DNA of 64,000 nt. It comes from Muricea muricata (lineage: Eukaryota > Cnidaria > Anthozoa > Malacalcyonacea > Plexauridae). Shown here in pieces: positions 1 through 11,700 of the stretch. The translations under genes were made by a program, and so were the position numbers. The DNA is taken from positions 14,135,032-14,199,031 of the forward strand of contig OY979724.1 in NCBI GenBank assembly GCA_963855995.1. Reading direction: 5' to 3'. The notes under the pieces are model-generated. The model was not told the DNA's origin. It worked only from the letters and a program-made list of their open reading frames with translations, and ran no database searches. Every line of letters starts with the position of its first letter. The first letter of the stretch is position 1.

Positions 1-3000
1 GTGTCTGGGATGTTGGTAACTGGTTATAAAGTAGTTGTTGATTTAGTTGTTGGTTAGCTTGTTGTTGCTGTTGCTGTTGCAACAGTTTTTGCTGCTGTCG
101 AAATTGTTGGTGTTTTAGCTGTTGTTGGTGTAATTGTTTCGGTTCCTTCTGTTGCTCCACCTGTTGCTGTTGTTGTAATTGCTTTAATTGTTGTAGATGT
201 TGTTCCAACTGTTGTTGTTGTACTTGTATTGTTTGTTGTTGTTGTTGATTTTGAGCACCAAGTTGTGTTTGTTGCTGTTGGTTTTGTTGTGGTTGCAGTT
301 GTTGTGGGAGTGGGGAAGCTAGAGAAATGCTTGGGTGATGTAAGGGCTGTTGATTGGGCACCACTGGTATTTGGCTCGCAGTATCAGCAGATAAAGGTTT
401 GGGCTGAAGTGCCTTGCCTTGTTGACTTTTCTTCAGATCTAACTGCTGCAACTGTAACTGGACATTCAGATATTGTAATTGTTGTATCTTTTGCTGGATC
501 TCTTCAACGCTAATATTTTGCTCCATTTGCAATATCTTTTCGGCATCGTTAATAATCTTAGCAGGTTTTATTGAGTTCACCATCGCAACTCCACCTGGAG
601 CAGATGTTGACCTTGTTAATGTTGTTCTGGGTGCAACTGCAACTGGTGTTGTCTGTGTCACCATGGAAACTGCACTGGTGACAGTTGTTAAATTACCTGA
701 TTCTTGTTGTGCAGCATTGGCTAGCTTCAATCTTTCCATGAGGTTATTTTTCGACCCAGACACAGGCAACCCTCTGCTTTTTAACTCATTCCTCAAATCA
801 ATCACTCTCATCTCCTCTAGTTTCATTGGTTTTTCAGCAGGCTGACTCTCTGATTGGCTGTTTTTCTGCACAGCTGGTAGCAATGGCAAAAATGTCTGAG
901 GATAGTTCTGGCACAGAACCTGAAGTTGCAAATATAGTTGCTGCTGTTGCAACAACAGTGCATAGGGTGAATCTGCTGGGAGAGTAGTATCACTTTTTGA
1001 ACTACTTGTCTCCGTATTAGGAGGTCGGTATTCATGATACTTATACTTCTTGAATTTTGCTTTAGATGATTTCTTGCGGCTTTTAGTGTCATGTTTTAGT
1101 TTCATGTGACCTGTGACAGGAAATGATGGTTGACTGCCTTGAAACATCATCTTTGGTGGACTAACAAAAACAGGGGAAGGTGATGGTTCTGAGGGGGAAC
1201 CAATGCTAGTGCTATCTGGGGATGGTTGGGGTGAATCATCATTGAACGACTCTGGAGGGGACAATGCATTAACAATCAGGGTTGAATTCTTTGTATCTGT
1301 GTATTCCAGGTTACCTTCTTTTACAGCATGGCCAACAAACGAGTTAGGATCAAGGATATTTTTGGTAACAAGTTCTAATGGGCCTGGACGCATCAACAGT
1401 CTCTCATTAAGGTCATCTTGCAGCTTTTTTCGTTTCAAATTCATTTGTGCTGCCTGTATGGAAGGATCTGCATTTGAGTCTGAAATATAGATGGAATCTT
1501 TTCACAATCTATTACTTATCTTTTATACATGCAAGGAAATTCATTATCTATCAAAAATACACCATAGTATAAAATATCAACTCCTTTGTTGATAACAGGC
1601 AGCCAACAGTTTACATTAAAAGAATTGTGTCTTTTCTACAATGTTCAGAATACCTTGGGGTACCCTTTTATCATTATTTCTTTTTACCCAGGGAAAATTA
1701 TCGATCTTAAAGGAGCAGTGTCATATTTTACGCATATGCTTCTGCGCATAATTAACTTGAAAGCATTCGGCCGTTTTCAAGTTCGAAATCCAAGAAGCGT
1801 CCTCAATGGAGGGCGAGCATGGTCTGAAATTCAGTATTTCTGGATGATAAAAAAGCAACAAAAAGACAACGGTTGAAAGGAAATTATGCAAAAATCAACG
1901 CAAAAGAATTTATTTGGTATAAAATGTATTTAAAGTAAGGTGAATGCAAAAATCGAGGCGGGATGTAACCGATGGAATTGTAGTGATATCTGTTGTCTCT
2001 TGCATACAGAAGGTAAAAATAATGCAATTTATGTATGTTAAACAAGCTGAATCTACAAGAAATTGGTAAAACAACGAGAAAATAAAGAAATAAAATATGC
2101 ACGAAATGTGACACTGCTCCTTTAATATGATTCTATTTAACCCATAGGGTTACAGTGGGCTCTATTTGCTACTTACTTTACTAACTTCCCAATAATGCAG
2201 CAGGAGCACTACCTTAAGAGCAGTTGTGTTGCCAGCTCGATAAGGGAGGGGGTCTTATTTTTAAATCCATTTGATTAGAAATTAAGAGAAATTAATTGTG
2301 CAGAACACACATATATGAATAAGTTACCAAGCTAGCGATGACATTGGTTCTAAGCAGTAGAGTGCTAGTGTTAATTACTTTATTACCTTGAATTAATTGC
2401 TAAATTTCATGCAAATATAAACAACTACAATCAAATATTTCATACATCAACTCTTAGTTAACTTTGGACCATGAACGAATTAAACTGGCATATTTTAAGA
2501 ATGTTTTCAGTATTATATCGACTTTTGCATCCATGTTGAGTGCATTCTTAATACACCTTTAATTTCAATGTGAATACTTTTTAAAAACATATCATTATTT
2601 CCTTCCTTGTACAAGTGCTTCCTGACAAAAACTTTCATTAAAATGTTAGACACCAACATAGAGAATTCACGCCAAGAGTAAAACAAGTTATTTCAAAATG
2701 ACCCACATCGAGAGACTACATTTACTACATTTAGAAATCACTGATTCAAGTGAATTTAGTAACAATTAACAAACTGAAAAGCTCTTCCTCTGTACCAGAC
2801 AAATATACTCGAAATGTTTCCTGTTATCACAGTTACACCACAAAACATGACATTAAGAACGTGTTAAAACTGCCTAGCTTACTTCTCCAGCTGTAACAAT
2901 TGTTCATTTCTAGAATTGACCACATATTTGAAGTCATGTTAAAAAAACCCAACTGTTTAATACCCCTTGTGTAAATAATAGTAGCCACAAAACCTAACAT

Positions 3001-4011
3001 TGCATTATTGTATAAAATATGGAGAAGGTACAGTGTACATTATTCTCTACTAGTTTGGTAATTCCCAAATCATTTTAAACACACGATTGTTATTTACGCT
3101 TTTGTATAATAAATAAAACATAATTGTGAACAAAATTAAGTTGTGATTCTATTTCGATATTCATGCTCGTCAATCACAAAAGTAAACTGTCTACCTCTAA
3201 AACCACAAATAACCTGCAATCATATATAATTGTACAATATAAGACGATCACAGTATAACATCTAAATCAAGCACGTCAATCTTTTTTATGATGTACATCA
3301 AAATATGACAGTCTTTGTCATTTAAAATACCCCTACCTTCAAGGATATGCATTCGTATTAATTGACTTCTGTCTGGTCGGACGCGAATTTTCCTTTGCAA
3401 AATGTCACTTTTCTGAAGCAAGAAAGATAAAGCCACAGTTTAGTAGAAAAACACTTCATTATATATAAATGAAAGTCTGAACCGTTAAATGATGAAAGAC
3501 AGCTCTACTTAACGAGCTCGCGTTTTGTGTAATCGTTTTAAATATAAACTTTCGTTTGCTTGCTATTTCCCCTAAAATGGTTGTGATTTAGTAAACAAAG
3601 TAAATACCCGAGCTCTTTCAAGTTTTGACTTCTGTTGCAGAATAATAGGCGCTGCAGACACAGCTAAATAAAACACAACAAAGCATAAGTCTACATCATA
3701 TGTGATATGTTTGTCACTTAATACATAGTGTTGCCGTGTTGTATACAATAACTGAACTGATGGAGAAAACGTATGGCTGGCTAACCTGGCATAATTCCTT
3801 GATTGACCAGCTCTTCTCGTGGCCTACGGAGTTGAAGCCGACGTGCCAAAACTAAGGATAAAAGATGAGGTAAGCAAATCACTATAAACTGTCTTGTTCG
3901 GGGGTTAAGTGTTCTGTAAGCTGTCCTACCTTCGCGGTTATTTTGCAGTTGATCATGACTTAAACTCTGACAGAAAACCAGATTGTCTGTGGACCTAGCA
4001 TTCTGCTCCAT
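1..4011 (-). CDS. MRTF: Myocardin-related transcription factor (MRTF/MKL), 3' end beyond window
   Basis: Transcriptional coactivator of SRF; RPEL motifs bind G-actin, which holds family members in the cytoplasm until actin polymerises. Exons in transcript order: 4011-3930 (ATG at 4011), 3851-3786, 3651-3608, 3412-3337, 1479-1; phases agree at every junction and the frame stays open to base 1 (582 codons seen). Domains: RPEL1 about residues 28-49 (LRRPREELVNQGIMP), RPEL2 67-90 (RPDRSQLIRMHIL), RPEL3 113-134 (RPGPLELVTKNIL), a basic KYKYHEYRPP stretch, a SAP DNA-binding domain about 308-345 (LPVSGSKNNLMERLK), then a coiled coil about 400-430 leading into a long glutamine-rich run (minus strand of about 1-260). 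The transactivation domain would lie outside the window. Intron 4 (1480-3336) carries a MITE and nothing else I can identify. Triple RPEL plus SAP in this order is diagnostic; only the split between vertebrate MRTFA, MRTFB and MYOCD does not apply. Confidence 0.95.
1711..2121. mobile_element. MITE with TTAA target duplication inside MRTF intron 4
   Basis: The ends are inverted repeats beginning AGGAGCAGTGTCA (1711-1723 and, inverted, 2109-2121), with imperfect pairing for about 30 bp. Both sides are flanked by TTAA (1707-1710 and 2122-2125). TTAA target duplications are typical of piggyBac and some Sola elements. At 411 bp with no transposase-like frame this is non-autonomous; superfamily is inferred from the duplication only. 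Confidence 0.75.
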
Positions 4012-4180
4012 ATCTAGAAACCAGAAGATGTACGGAAGGTTTAAAATGAGCCTCAATACGGGCGACAGAAGCGAAAGATTTCCGGCCTACATTGCTCGAT
4101 ACATTTCCATTTTTTCAGCAAATGGCGAGTTGCGAATTCGTCACCAAACCTTTGTTATTCTCGTATTCGGAGTCTTATGA

Positions 4181-4188
4181 TGACGTCA
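4181..4188. promoter_or_regulatory. CRE palindrome upstream of MRTF
   Basis: A perfect TGACGTCA octamer lies 170 bp upstream of the MRTF start codon. This is the consensus CREB/ATF site. A second identical octamer occurs at a similar distance before DCUN1D3. Use in vivo is inferred. Confidence 0.45.
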
Positions 4189-4360
4189 TTTGCACAAATA
4201 GTGTCGATAAAGGTCACTGGGCAGCAAATAATTAGATGGTAATATACATATATAACAGTCTATCTTGCTTGTGTGCATAAAGTAAATGGTAAAACTTTGG
4301 GTAGTTTTGAATCTTTCGCATTCTGACTCTTTCACGTCGTGTTTAGAATGTTGATTATTT

Positions 4361-4437
4361 AACAATTATTCGCCGAGGTCGAACATCATACCGGTGAATA
4401 TTCGCCTTAATCACTGAGCCTGAGGCGAATAATTGTT
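4361..4437. repeat. Small foldback repeat (AACAATTATTCGCC ends)
   Basis: AACAATTATTCGCC at 4361-4374 is mirrored by GGCGAATAATTGTT at 4424-4437, with a partial second copy of the right end directly after it (4446-4470). This looks like a short MITE or its remnant. Confidence 0.5.
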
Positions 4438-4470
4438 TTAGAATAGAGGCGAATAATTGTTTTAGAATAA

Positions 4471-6545
4471 AAGTTCTTCAGTAAAATATGTATACGTATA
4501 AAATGCTCTTATTTTATGAATACAGTGCACTTCGGAAAATTTCAAAGTCAAGACTAAAGCAAACTAAAGCCTATTTGTAATTTTTAGATAATGAAAAAGT
4601 ATTTTATAAGTCATTTGCACACGATTAAGATAGTTTAACATCAAATTTTGTTTAATGGCAACTAGTAAATAATGCCTCACATTTACTGGTCAGGCAACCA
4701 ATCAAAATGCTTGAAAACCACTTACCATTATTTAAAATGAATTTAATTTGAAACGAAAGAAATAATTTCGGAGTGATTCGGTATATTACTCAATTTATCT
4801 GCAGCCAGGCAATATTTTAACAGTCAAACGAGAACGAGATCTGTTGCAACGTCGCTCATGCTTCACCGACAAAACTCATCGACTTTTCATCAACTTCGAT
4901 CTGGCTCAAATTATAATGAGAGTTGATGAGTTTTCTCGACAGGTCATGAGAGTCGAGATTATAAAGCGGTTATAAGAAACTCAATCAGAATTGAAGACAT
5001 GAGTAAGCTCTTAGGTAAACTCTTGCTTGTCAACCATCACCCTCGTTTTAATATCTGAATACCAGCAATACGAGAATCCAATTATGAACTACCAATGATC
5101 AATATCGCGATAGGATACGTTACAATGAATGAGCAATGTGGGACGAATTTATGGTCTTACCACTCTTATGTTGAGGTGGTCTTACACCCGTTTTGGCCTG
5201 TCGCAATCACATTTGCATAAATAGCTTGTCACAGTGGGAACGGCCTTCCTTTTTTTTATCAAAACACAGCTACAAAAACCGGCTTATTAGAATAATAAAG
5301 CGGCATGGAACTATGGTATATTTGGGGGGAAGTAAAAATCATTGAAAAAGGGAAGAAGTTCAAGCATTGAGCAATAAGGCGTATTTTTCAGAGCCGAAGA
5401 ATACAAGATTTATTCGAGTTTTTGATCTAGCAGCCCTCTTTAAGATTTCTCGTGATATTGCGTAGTGATATTGCTAGGCCTCCACCTCAAAATCAACACT
5501 GACATAATAAAATGCGTATTTTCTAAGAGATGTAATTTAACACACTTCGTGGAAACGATTAACTTATAATATTACAATGAAATCTGTCAAAGATACATGT
5601 GAAACAGCGCTCAATATATTTGAAGATCTTATCATTTTTTTAACACAATGGTTTTGTTATATTTACGACTGTATTTCACCATCCATATGGTAGAAAATAC
5701 AGCTGAGCCTGAACTGTACATCAGTTAAGATTTGTGATTGCAAGCAGACAGTGTAAGCCTCCGAAAGTCGGCAATTTTAAATCATTGTTGTGACTAATAT
5801 TCTGGTACTTCAGTTGGCGCCTGCAAAGTCTTTTTAACAAAGGCGTTCTGCAGAAACACCTCGCTACTCAAGAGGTAGCCTTTTAAGCCATTATCTAAGG
5901 ATATAGATGTTTTGATAAACAAATTCCAAGATAAATTAATATTGCAAATACGATGATTCATGAGCGATAACCTAGCATGTGGCGACATTATCACATGGGA
6001 TGGCAGAGGTGAAGCCATTCGCGAACCAATATTAAATAAAAACGACAACCCGATTATTACTGGCGTGAAGTGTGCTGAAAAATACGAGCATTTCTTCCAA
6101 CATAATTTGAACACTATATCCCTGCACGTAATGCAATGTAAAGAAGTCTTACTTACATGATCTAGAAGTTTTACAGGACGAAAAATTGAGATGGAGTATT
6201 AGTTACTGCCGTTATCAGGTACTACCATGCACTTGAAGTTGTACAATCAGACCATTGTGATTAAACCCAAGACCAAGTACAATGAGATATGCGTAGAAAG
6301 CATCCCCTCCCCCCCCCTCTCACACTCTTTCAAAATAAATTTATCTGCCGAACAGCCCGACTTCTTTGGCAGCAGATTGCGAATTGTAATAAAGCTACAA
6401 GATATAAAATTACGCAAAGCTAGAGCACGCGCAAATTATGCAAAAATTTAGTGATATTCTTATCAGACCTTTGATCAACTTAACTGAACACAGTTATGTG
6501 ATAATTTTACAAAGATTAGGCTAAATTTTCTGTAAAGCTTGTTAC
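4471..6545. other. Gene-poor spacer with two overlapping unassigned frames
   Basis: Between MRTF and the next candidate gene I see no recognisable protein. At 5794-6160 the two strands carry overlapping open frames (66 codons on plus from the ATG at 5960; 106 codons on minus). Neither resembles a family I know, and neither has convincing splice partners. A homopyrimidine run lies at about 6304-6320. The stretch 4855-4990 has weak internal inverted similarity around GATGAGTTTT. I make no gene call here. Confidence 0.3.
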
Positions 6546-7100
6546 CTTCTTGCTCGTCAGATATCTTTTGACGTTTGAAAATGTTTTCAAAATTGTTGTG
6601 AAAAATCAGGCATGTTTTCACAGTTTTTCCCATCTCTCGAATGTTCGTGTATTCCTCAGTCTGGGAATGCTCAGTTGTCGTTTCTTCAGGCAGCATCTGT
6701 GCGAAGTGTTGCCAGTGTACTAGGTTTTAAACAACGGTCTCGCGATCTTTTGATACAGTAACTATCACACACCAACGAATATTAGGACATATTCAAATTT
6801 TATCGAATTCAACTGGACAAAGCGGAATTTCAATGCAAACGATTAACTGAGTCAACTGCCAACTGGCACACATGATGGATATTAAATTACAGTGTAAACG
6901 ACGTAAATTGTCAAAGGTTAGGGAATGTTTATTCCGCCTGGTAGATTAAGACGCGCATTCTGTGCCACTGTACTAACAATACCAATTGTTCTACCACCAG
7001 TCTTATTAATATATTTTTCCAATAATTTAGTACAACAAACGTTAGAAAAATCACTAACTGGCTTGAGCCGTTCATTTTCATTACTGGTACAGTCTTGCAT
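6546..7100 (-). CDS. Unassigned small gene candidate, two phase-matched exons
   Basis: Exon 1 starts with ATG at 7100 and runs to a GTAGAA donor (exon end 6995). Exon 2 runs from 6719, after acceptor CCTAG, to 6546 before donor GTAACA. Joining them keeps one frame of about 93 codons, beginning MQDCTSNENERLKPVSDFSN and continuing through VHWQHFAQMLPEE; the residue mix looks protein-like. The last exon is not resolved: an acceptor near 6395 would give a short tail ending in a stop, but this is weak. I do not recognise the family. It lies on the same strand as all neighbours, just downstream of DCUN1D3. It could also be a chance frame. Confidence 0.35.
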
Positions 7101-7560
7101 GGTCTGATTCTGTTTGTTCCGTTCTCCCAAGTAAAATAATATTTAGTAATAATGTGAAGATTGACTAATTAAAAACACCGTAGGCTCCAGCAAGTTCCCC
7201 AACTTCAGGAAAAACCCCTAAAACAAAATCGTGATTATTTGTCTTTTCTACGCTTATGTCTAGAATTAAAACAAGGAACAATGGTGAAATTTTGGCAAAA
7301 TTTTATTATGAAAGGAAGACATTCTTGGTCAGTTATTGAAGTTTCTAGATGTTACTTACAAGCGACATCTAACGTTAGAATAAATTAGAGTGTCTGAGTC
7401 ATTTTTGGTGATACAAGATGAAAAATGCAAAAAAGAACTTATTTATCAAGTTTGTTTCTTGTTTAAGATAATATGGTAGCACCATCAGCTAAAACTGCAA
7501 TACATGCTGACAGAATTGTTCAACAATGTGCATTAACTTAAATTAATATAAAATACTGTA

Positions 7561-7566
7561 TTTATT
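7561..7566 (-). terminator. Polyadenylation signal of DCUN1D3
   Basis: AATAAA on the minus strand (tttatt on plus), about 90 bp past the DCUN1D3 stop codon and in the correct orientation. Nearby sequence is very AT-rich, so chance occurrence is possible. Confidence 0.4.
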
Positions 7567-7655
7567 ATAATCATTATTATAAACTTGGACCATTGATCAA
7601 TCTAATATATGATAATTATTATACAATAATTATCTGCAAATCTATAAATAATTAT

Positions 7656-8441
7656 TTATTCAGGCATTGACTCTGTAACTCCGTTTGATGTTTTATGTCT
7701 CTGCGCTTCAACAAAATCGTCAAATAAGCTTGGCCATGCTTCAGACTCATCATAGTTGCTAAGGTCAGGCTTTATTGATTCAACCATGTGTAGAAACATG
7801 TTCCAGGTATCTCGAGGTATAACATTAACTCCCCTTTCTTCAATATATTCATACCATTTGTCCATATAGAGTGGTGCATGTTCACCAAACACTAGTTTCC
7901 ACAAGGGTAAAGCCATGCTAACTGGTAAACTTCGTTGCCCTTCATCCACATCCAGACCAAAGCCAAATGTAAATTTATAAAGCTCACGAAAATCCTCACT
8001 TTTTTGCCTGACTTCTTTCTCCAGGTCAGCCATTTTGTGTTTGAGTGAGTTTACATTGTCAGCTTTCAATAATTTGCAACCTTCATAAAATTCTTGCCTT
8101 GTAAAACGGCACATTTTAGAAGCGTTAAATTTCCATGCTAGCACAAGCACTATGAATTCGGCAGGATTAACGCCAAGATCCTGACAGAATCGTTCCATTC
8201 CATTGACCAGAATAGCATCTTCGCTTTCGTCTTTATATTTTTCAAACATCGATTCAATTTTTTTTTCGTCATAGTCAGATTTTAAAGCGTAAGAGCGAGG
8301 TATAGTAACGTCTGTTTGAAACGTTTTTTTCCGTGTTGGTTCGTAGACATCTGTTTGAACTGAACGCTCGACAGAATCGTTTGTTGACTTGGCAGTGTTG
8401 ATATTCCCATCTGCTGAGCACATAGACAAGCATTTCCCCAT
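7656..8441 (-). CDS. DCUN1D3: DCUN1 domain protein 3, N-myristoylation type
   Basis: Scaffold-type E3 for NEDD8 transfer onto cullins; DCUN1D3 is the membrane-targeted family member. Single exon, 261 residues. The start is placed at the ATG at 8441 because it gives MGKCLSMC, a textbook N-myristoylation signal (Gly2, Ser6) with nearby cysteines suited to palmitoylation, as in vertebrate DCUN1D3 (about 304 aa); the open frame continues upstream without a better start. The DCUN1/PONY domain covers about residues 60-250, with the EF-hand-like N-lobe (residues following YDEKKIESMFEKY) and the C-lobe ending near WPSLFDDFVE. A short, Thr/Lys-rich linker separates the anchor from the domain. The TAB1 stop codon lies 295 bp upstream on the same strand, so its promoter is probably in that gap, which holds a CRE. 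Confidence 0.93.
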   Translation of the reverse strand: MGKCLSMCSADGNINTAKSTNDSVERSVQTDVYEPTRKKTFQTDVTIPRSYALKSDYDEKKIESMFEKYKDESEDAILVNGMERFCQDLGVNPAEFIVLVLAWKFNASKMCRFTRQEFYEGCKLLKADNVNSLKHKMADLEKEVRQKSEDFRELYKFTFGFGLDVDEGQRSLPVSMALPLWKLVFGEHAPLYMDKWYEYIEERGVNVIPRDTWNMFLHMVESIKPDLSNYDESEAWPSLFDDFVEAQRHKTSNGVTESMPE

Positions 8442-8634
8442 GTTAATCGCCTCAGAAATATACTCTAACGCCAGTACAAGCTTCCCAACAAACCATAGAC
8501 TAAACAAACGACGTAACAAAAAATATTCCGTGATAAAACATACGTTCTTCTTGTCAGAACAAAGCCAGGATATTAATAATTTTTCTCTTCCGGAGTTACT
8601 GAATTATATCCAGATATCCAACACAAGGAGAGTA

Positions 8635-8642
8635 TGACGTCA
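8635..8642. promoter_or_regulatory. CRE palindrome upstream of DCUN1D3
   Basis: TGACGTCA, embedded in the longer palindrome TATGACGTCATA, lies 194 bp upstream of the DCUN1D3 start codon, in the short gap after TAB1. Consensus CREB/ATF site; function inferred. Confidence 0.45.
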
Positions 8643-8735
8643 TATTAAATGCGTTTGATGAATAATTTACTCTAATTAGAATTTAAACGAACGTCCTGAA
8701 AATGTTCGTAATATTCTTGTTCAATAAATCAAAAG

Positions 8736-11700
8736 TTATAAATGAACAGAATTTTGCACGTATTCTTCCCCGTGAATTTCAATGGCTTTGTAGTATTCTG
8801 AAAAATCAACGTAACATGTAACAAAGACTCCATCAGTTTGGTTAGCATCTTTCGGTGATCCACGTTGCTCCATGGCAAAGGTTCCTTGACTACTTCCCAT
8901 CACCATAGGTGCAGTGGTAAATGACAGCGTGGGTTTGGGTGGGACCCCCAAAAGACTTTCATTGAGGGTGGGTCCGGATGGTTGATAAGCTGGGGAAACT
9001 GTGTATGTTGATTTCATGTTAGCTGGCACTAGGGATTGAAGAAAATTCAGATTATTCTGACCCACAAATATTTGCAATTTTATGTCATTTTCTTGGTACA
9101 ATTCATTAGAATTTTATCAGACCATGGTGGGAATTGAACCTATGACCCTTGGAATACTTAATGGACAGTTGGCAGAGCACAATGAACAAGTATTCTAACT
9201 GATGTAGATTCAATACCTGCCATAGTCAGGCCATATTTCAGCTTGCCTGGTGTTGGTCTCAGCTAGGGTGATGAACATCCTTTTAACCTGAGCGCTTAAC
9301 AGCAAAACAAAAAACTCTATAATAACATCATCAAAAAGTCCAAAATTGCTTTTGCTTACCTGAAAACGGTTGGAAATGAGGTGATATAGGACTAGGTATT
9401 TTGCCACCTAGCTGAGCATTAAATAACCTTAGTAGCAATGTCATGTCATCTCTCCGTTCACACAGTTTATTTTTATTCATAAAACCATCATGGTGATAAC
9501 GACATATTCGGTCTACGACGGCTTGACAGACACCATTAATTGTAGACTGTGCTTGTAGTTCAGAAGCCACAAGCCCGACAATTTCAACATTCACATCTTG
9601 ATTCAAAACTTTGGAATCTTCTAACGATTTGTACAATCCATCAGACATTAGGATGAGGAAATAAAATGATTCATCTATTGGTATACTTCCAAAGCTTTCT
9701 GGTTCTGCAATCACTGGCTCATGAATAGCAGGGCTGGAAATGTGATAGAAATATGTTAAATAAATACATAAGTGAGTAAATGAACAAAACCTGAATAATA
9801 GACTAACTGATTTATTATTACCTTAAAATATCGAACTCTTTATAGCCACCTTTGACAGTGTAATCACCAATACATCTTGTAGATTCATGATTGCCAAATT
9901 TAGGTCCTCGTCTTATATTCTCAACATCTAATCCAAGATTTGATAATCTGATGAGCTCATTCTCATTTCCAATTGTGTGATCTGTACTTAACTGCGTACA
10001 CACAAATGTTATTAATATACCATTTAAGTAAATCATATTATACCAGAACAGTTTCTAGTCCATAATTTTATCCTGAAAATGTGAAAAATAGGTAGTTATA
10101 TACCTGTTGCACATGGAGTCGCCCACTGTCATCAGTTGTACATAAGACAGCTCTGGAGTTACCAACATTAGTAACAAACAGTCTGTTGTTATAGATGAGA
10201 GCAATGACTGCAGTAGTTCCACATGCAATTTCTTGTTCAATTGTACGTAGTCTCTCAACTTTCAAGGGAAATTTTTGAGCAGCATCATATTGATTCAGAC
10301 CCTAGAGAACAACCAATTACAACATTTAAAATATACTGTGATTTTACCCATGACTTATTTAATCCAAGTTTTCAAAGAACGACTATACCGTAAAAAGGCT
10401 TTACTGTTGAACAACAGTTGAAAATGTTATACACTCACTGTAATTTCCTCTTCAATTAAAGTCTTTTCTAAAAGTTTATCACCAATGGAATCAAAAAATC
10501 CTTTCTCAACCCCCATGATTGCCTGCTTCAGAACCATCTCAATATCATCATTACTCATATCATCTAAAGCAGGAAACACATTCAAGAAAAATTAGTCCCG
10601 CTGCAGACCCCTTGATCACACTCTACCCCCCGCCCCCTTATGATCAGCTTAAATTTTGGTATATAATAATAATGAGTGGGAGGTCTGTACGGGATAGTAT
10701 TGCCTGAGGTTTTTCATACAGACCGAATGACAACGAAGCAAGGTCTGTGGGATAAAAACCAAAGGCAATACTTTCCCGTACAAACCAAGCAAACGAGGTT
10801 AATAAGGGATTTATGATATGGCTTTGTTGGATTGCAATTTGTTGCGACTTTGCAGAAAAGACCAAAAATTTATTTGGGTCATTTGTTTGTTCAGGATAGT
10901 AAAACTCGCTCGGGAGTGATTTTCGTTGTCATTTTAAAATTTTATTTGTGCAATGTTTACATGAGAGGGCAAGATGACTTTTTGAGCGGGCAAGATGACT
11001 TTTCCAGACCCCTAATCAACCAATCAGCATGCATCATTTGTCTCAGCCATATAATAATGTGAATTATTATTTATTGAAAATATTTTAGGAGTTTTGATTG
11101 GTTAAGAGCTAAAGGTGAAATCATCATATTCACATGGTAGTTGCCCAAATTTGGGGTTGAAAATAAATATACAACATTATGAGTCATTTCATCGTACATT
11201 GACTGACCTTTGTTAATCCACCTTTCGTCGTAATCTGATAATTGTTTTAAGAATTTTTTCCGTAGTCTGATTGGCTTATTAAAGTTTTCAAACAATTTCA
11301 TGCTGTTTCATTATTAGCAGCTTGTGTCTTCTTACTTACAAAGCCAGCATTTAAACTGAATTTAAAATATTTTCAAAAAATAATAAAACAATTATTGAAT
11401 CGGCTCTCACAGGATAGGAGGAATTATGAAGGCTTTGGTTTGTGTTATCTGCCTCAGCCTACGGCAGATAACACAAACCTCTGCCTTAATAATTCCGCAT
11501 ATCCTGCTCAACCTCATTCAATAATTGTTTAATATTTTCCTAACGCACCTGTGAGTTGTCCAAACAATAGCTCTGCTGGAAACTTCTGTGCAGCAAACTC
11601 AGCAGCAGTTCTGCCATTGTACCCATCAAATACACCATACAAATAACAATCTTTATCAACAAAATGAAAGTGGAAACTCTGATCTTCAAATTCATGTTCC

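Noticed and set aside
229-513. Plus-strand Val/Gly-rich frame
   Set aside because: Antisense of the MRTF glutamine-rich exon, which has domain evidence and a much longer frame.
1884-2114. 76-codon minus-strand frame
   Set aside because: Lies wholly inside the TTAA-flanked MITE and is not transposase-like.
4009-4056. Longer MRTF start upstream of the ATG at 4011
   Set aside because: The upstream in-frame start is TTG, not ATG, and the extra residues (RLILNLPYIFWFLD) resemble nothing in the family.
5794-6160. Overlapping 106-codon minus and 66-codon plus genes
   Set aside because: No family resemblance, no clean splice sites, and the two frames cannot both be real; left as unassigned.
9110-9190. 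Functional tRNA gene on minus strand
   Set aside because: A good B box and T-arm-like part, but no convincing acceptor stem or anticodon arm; better explained as a SINE.
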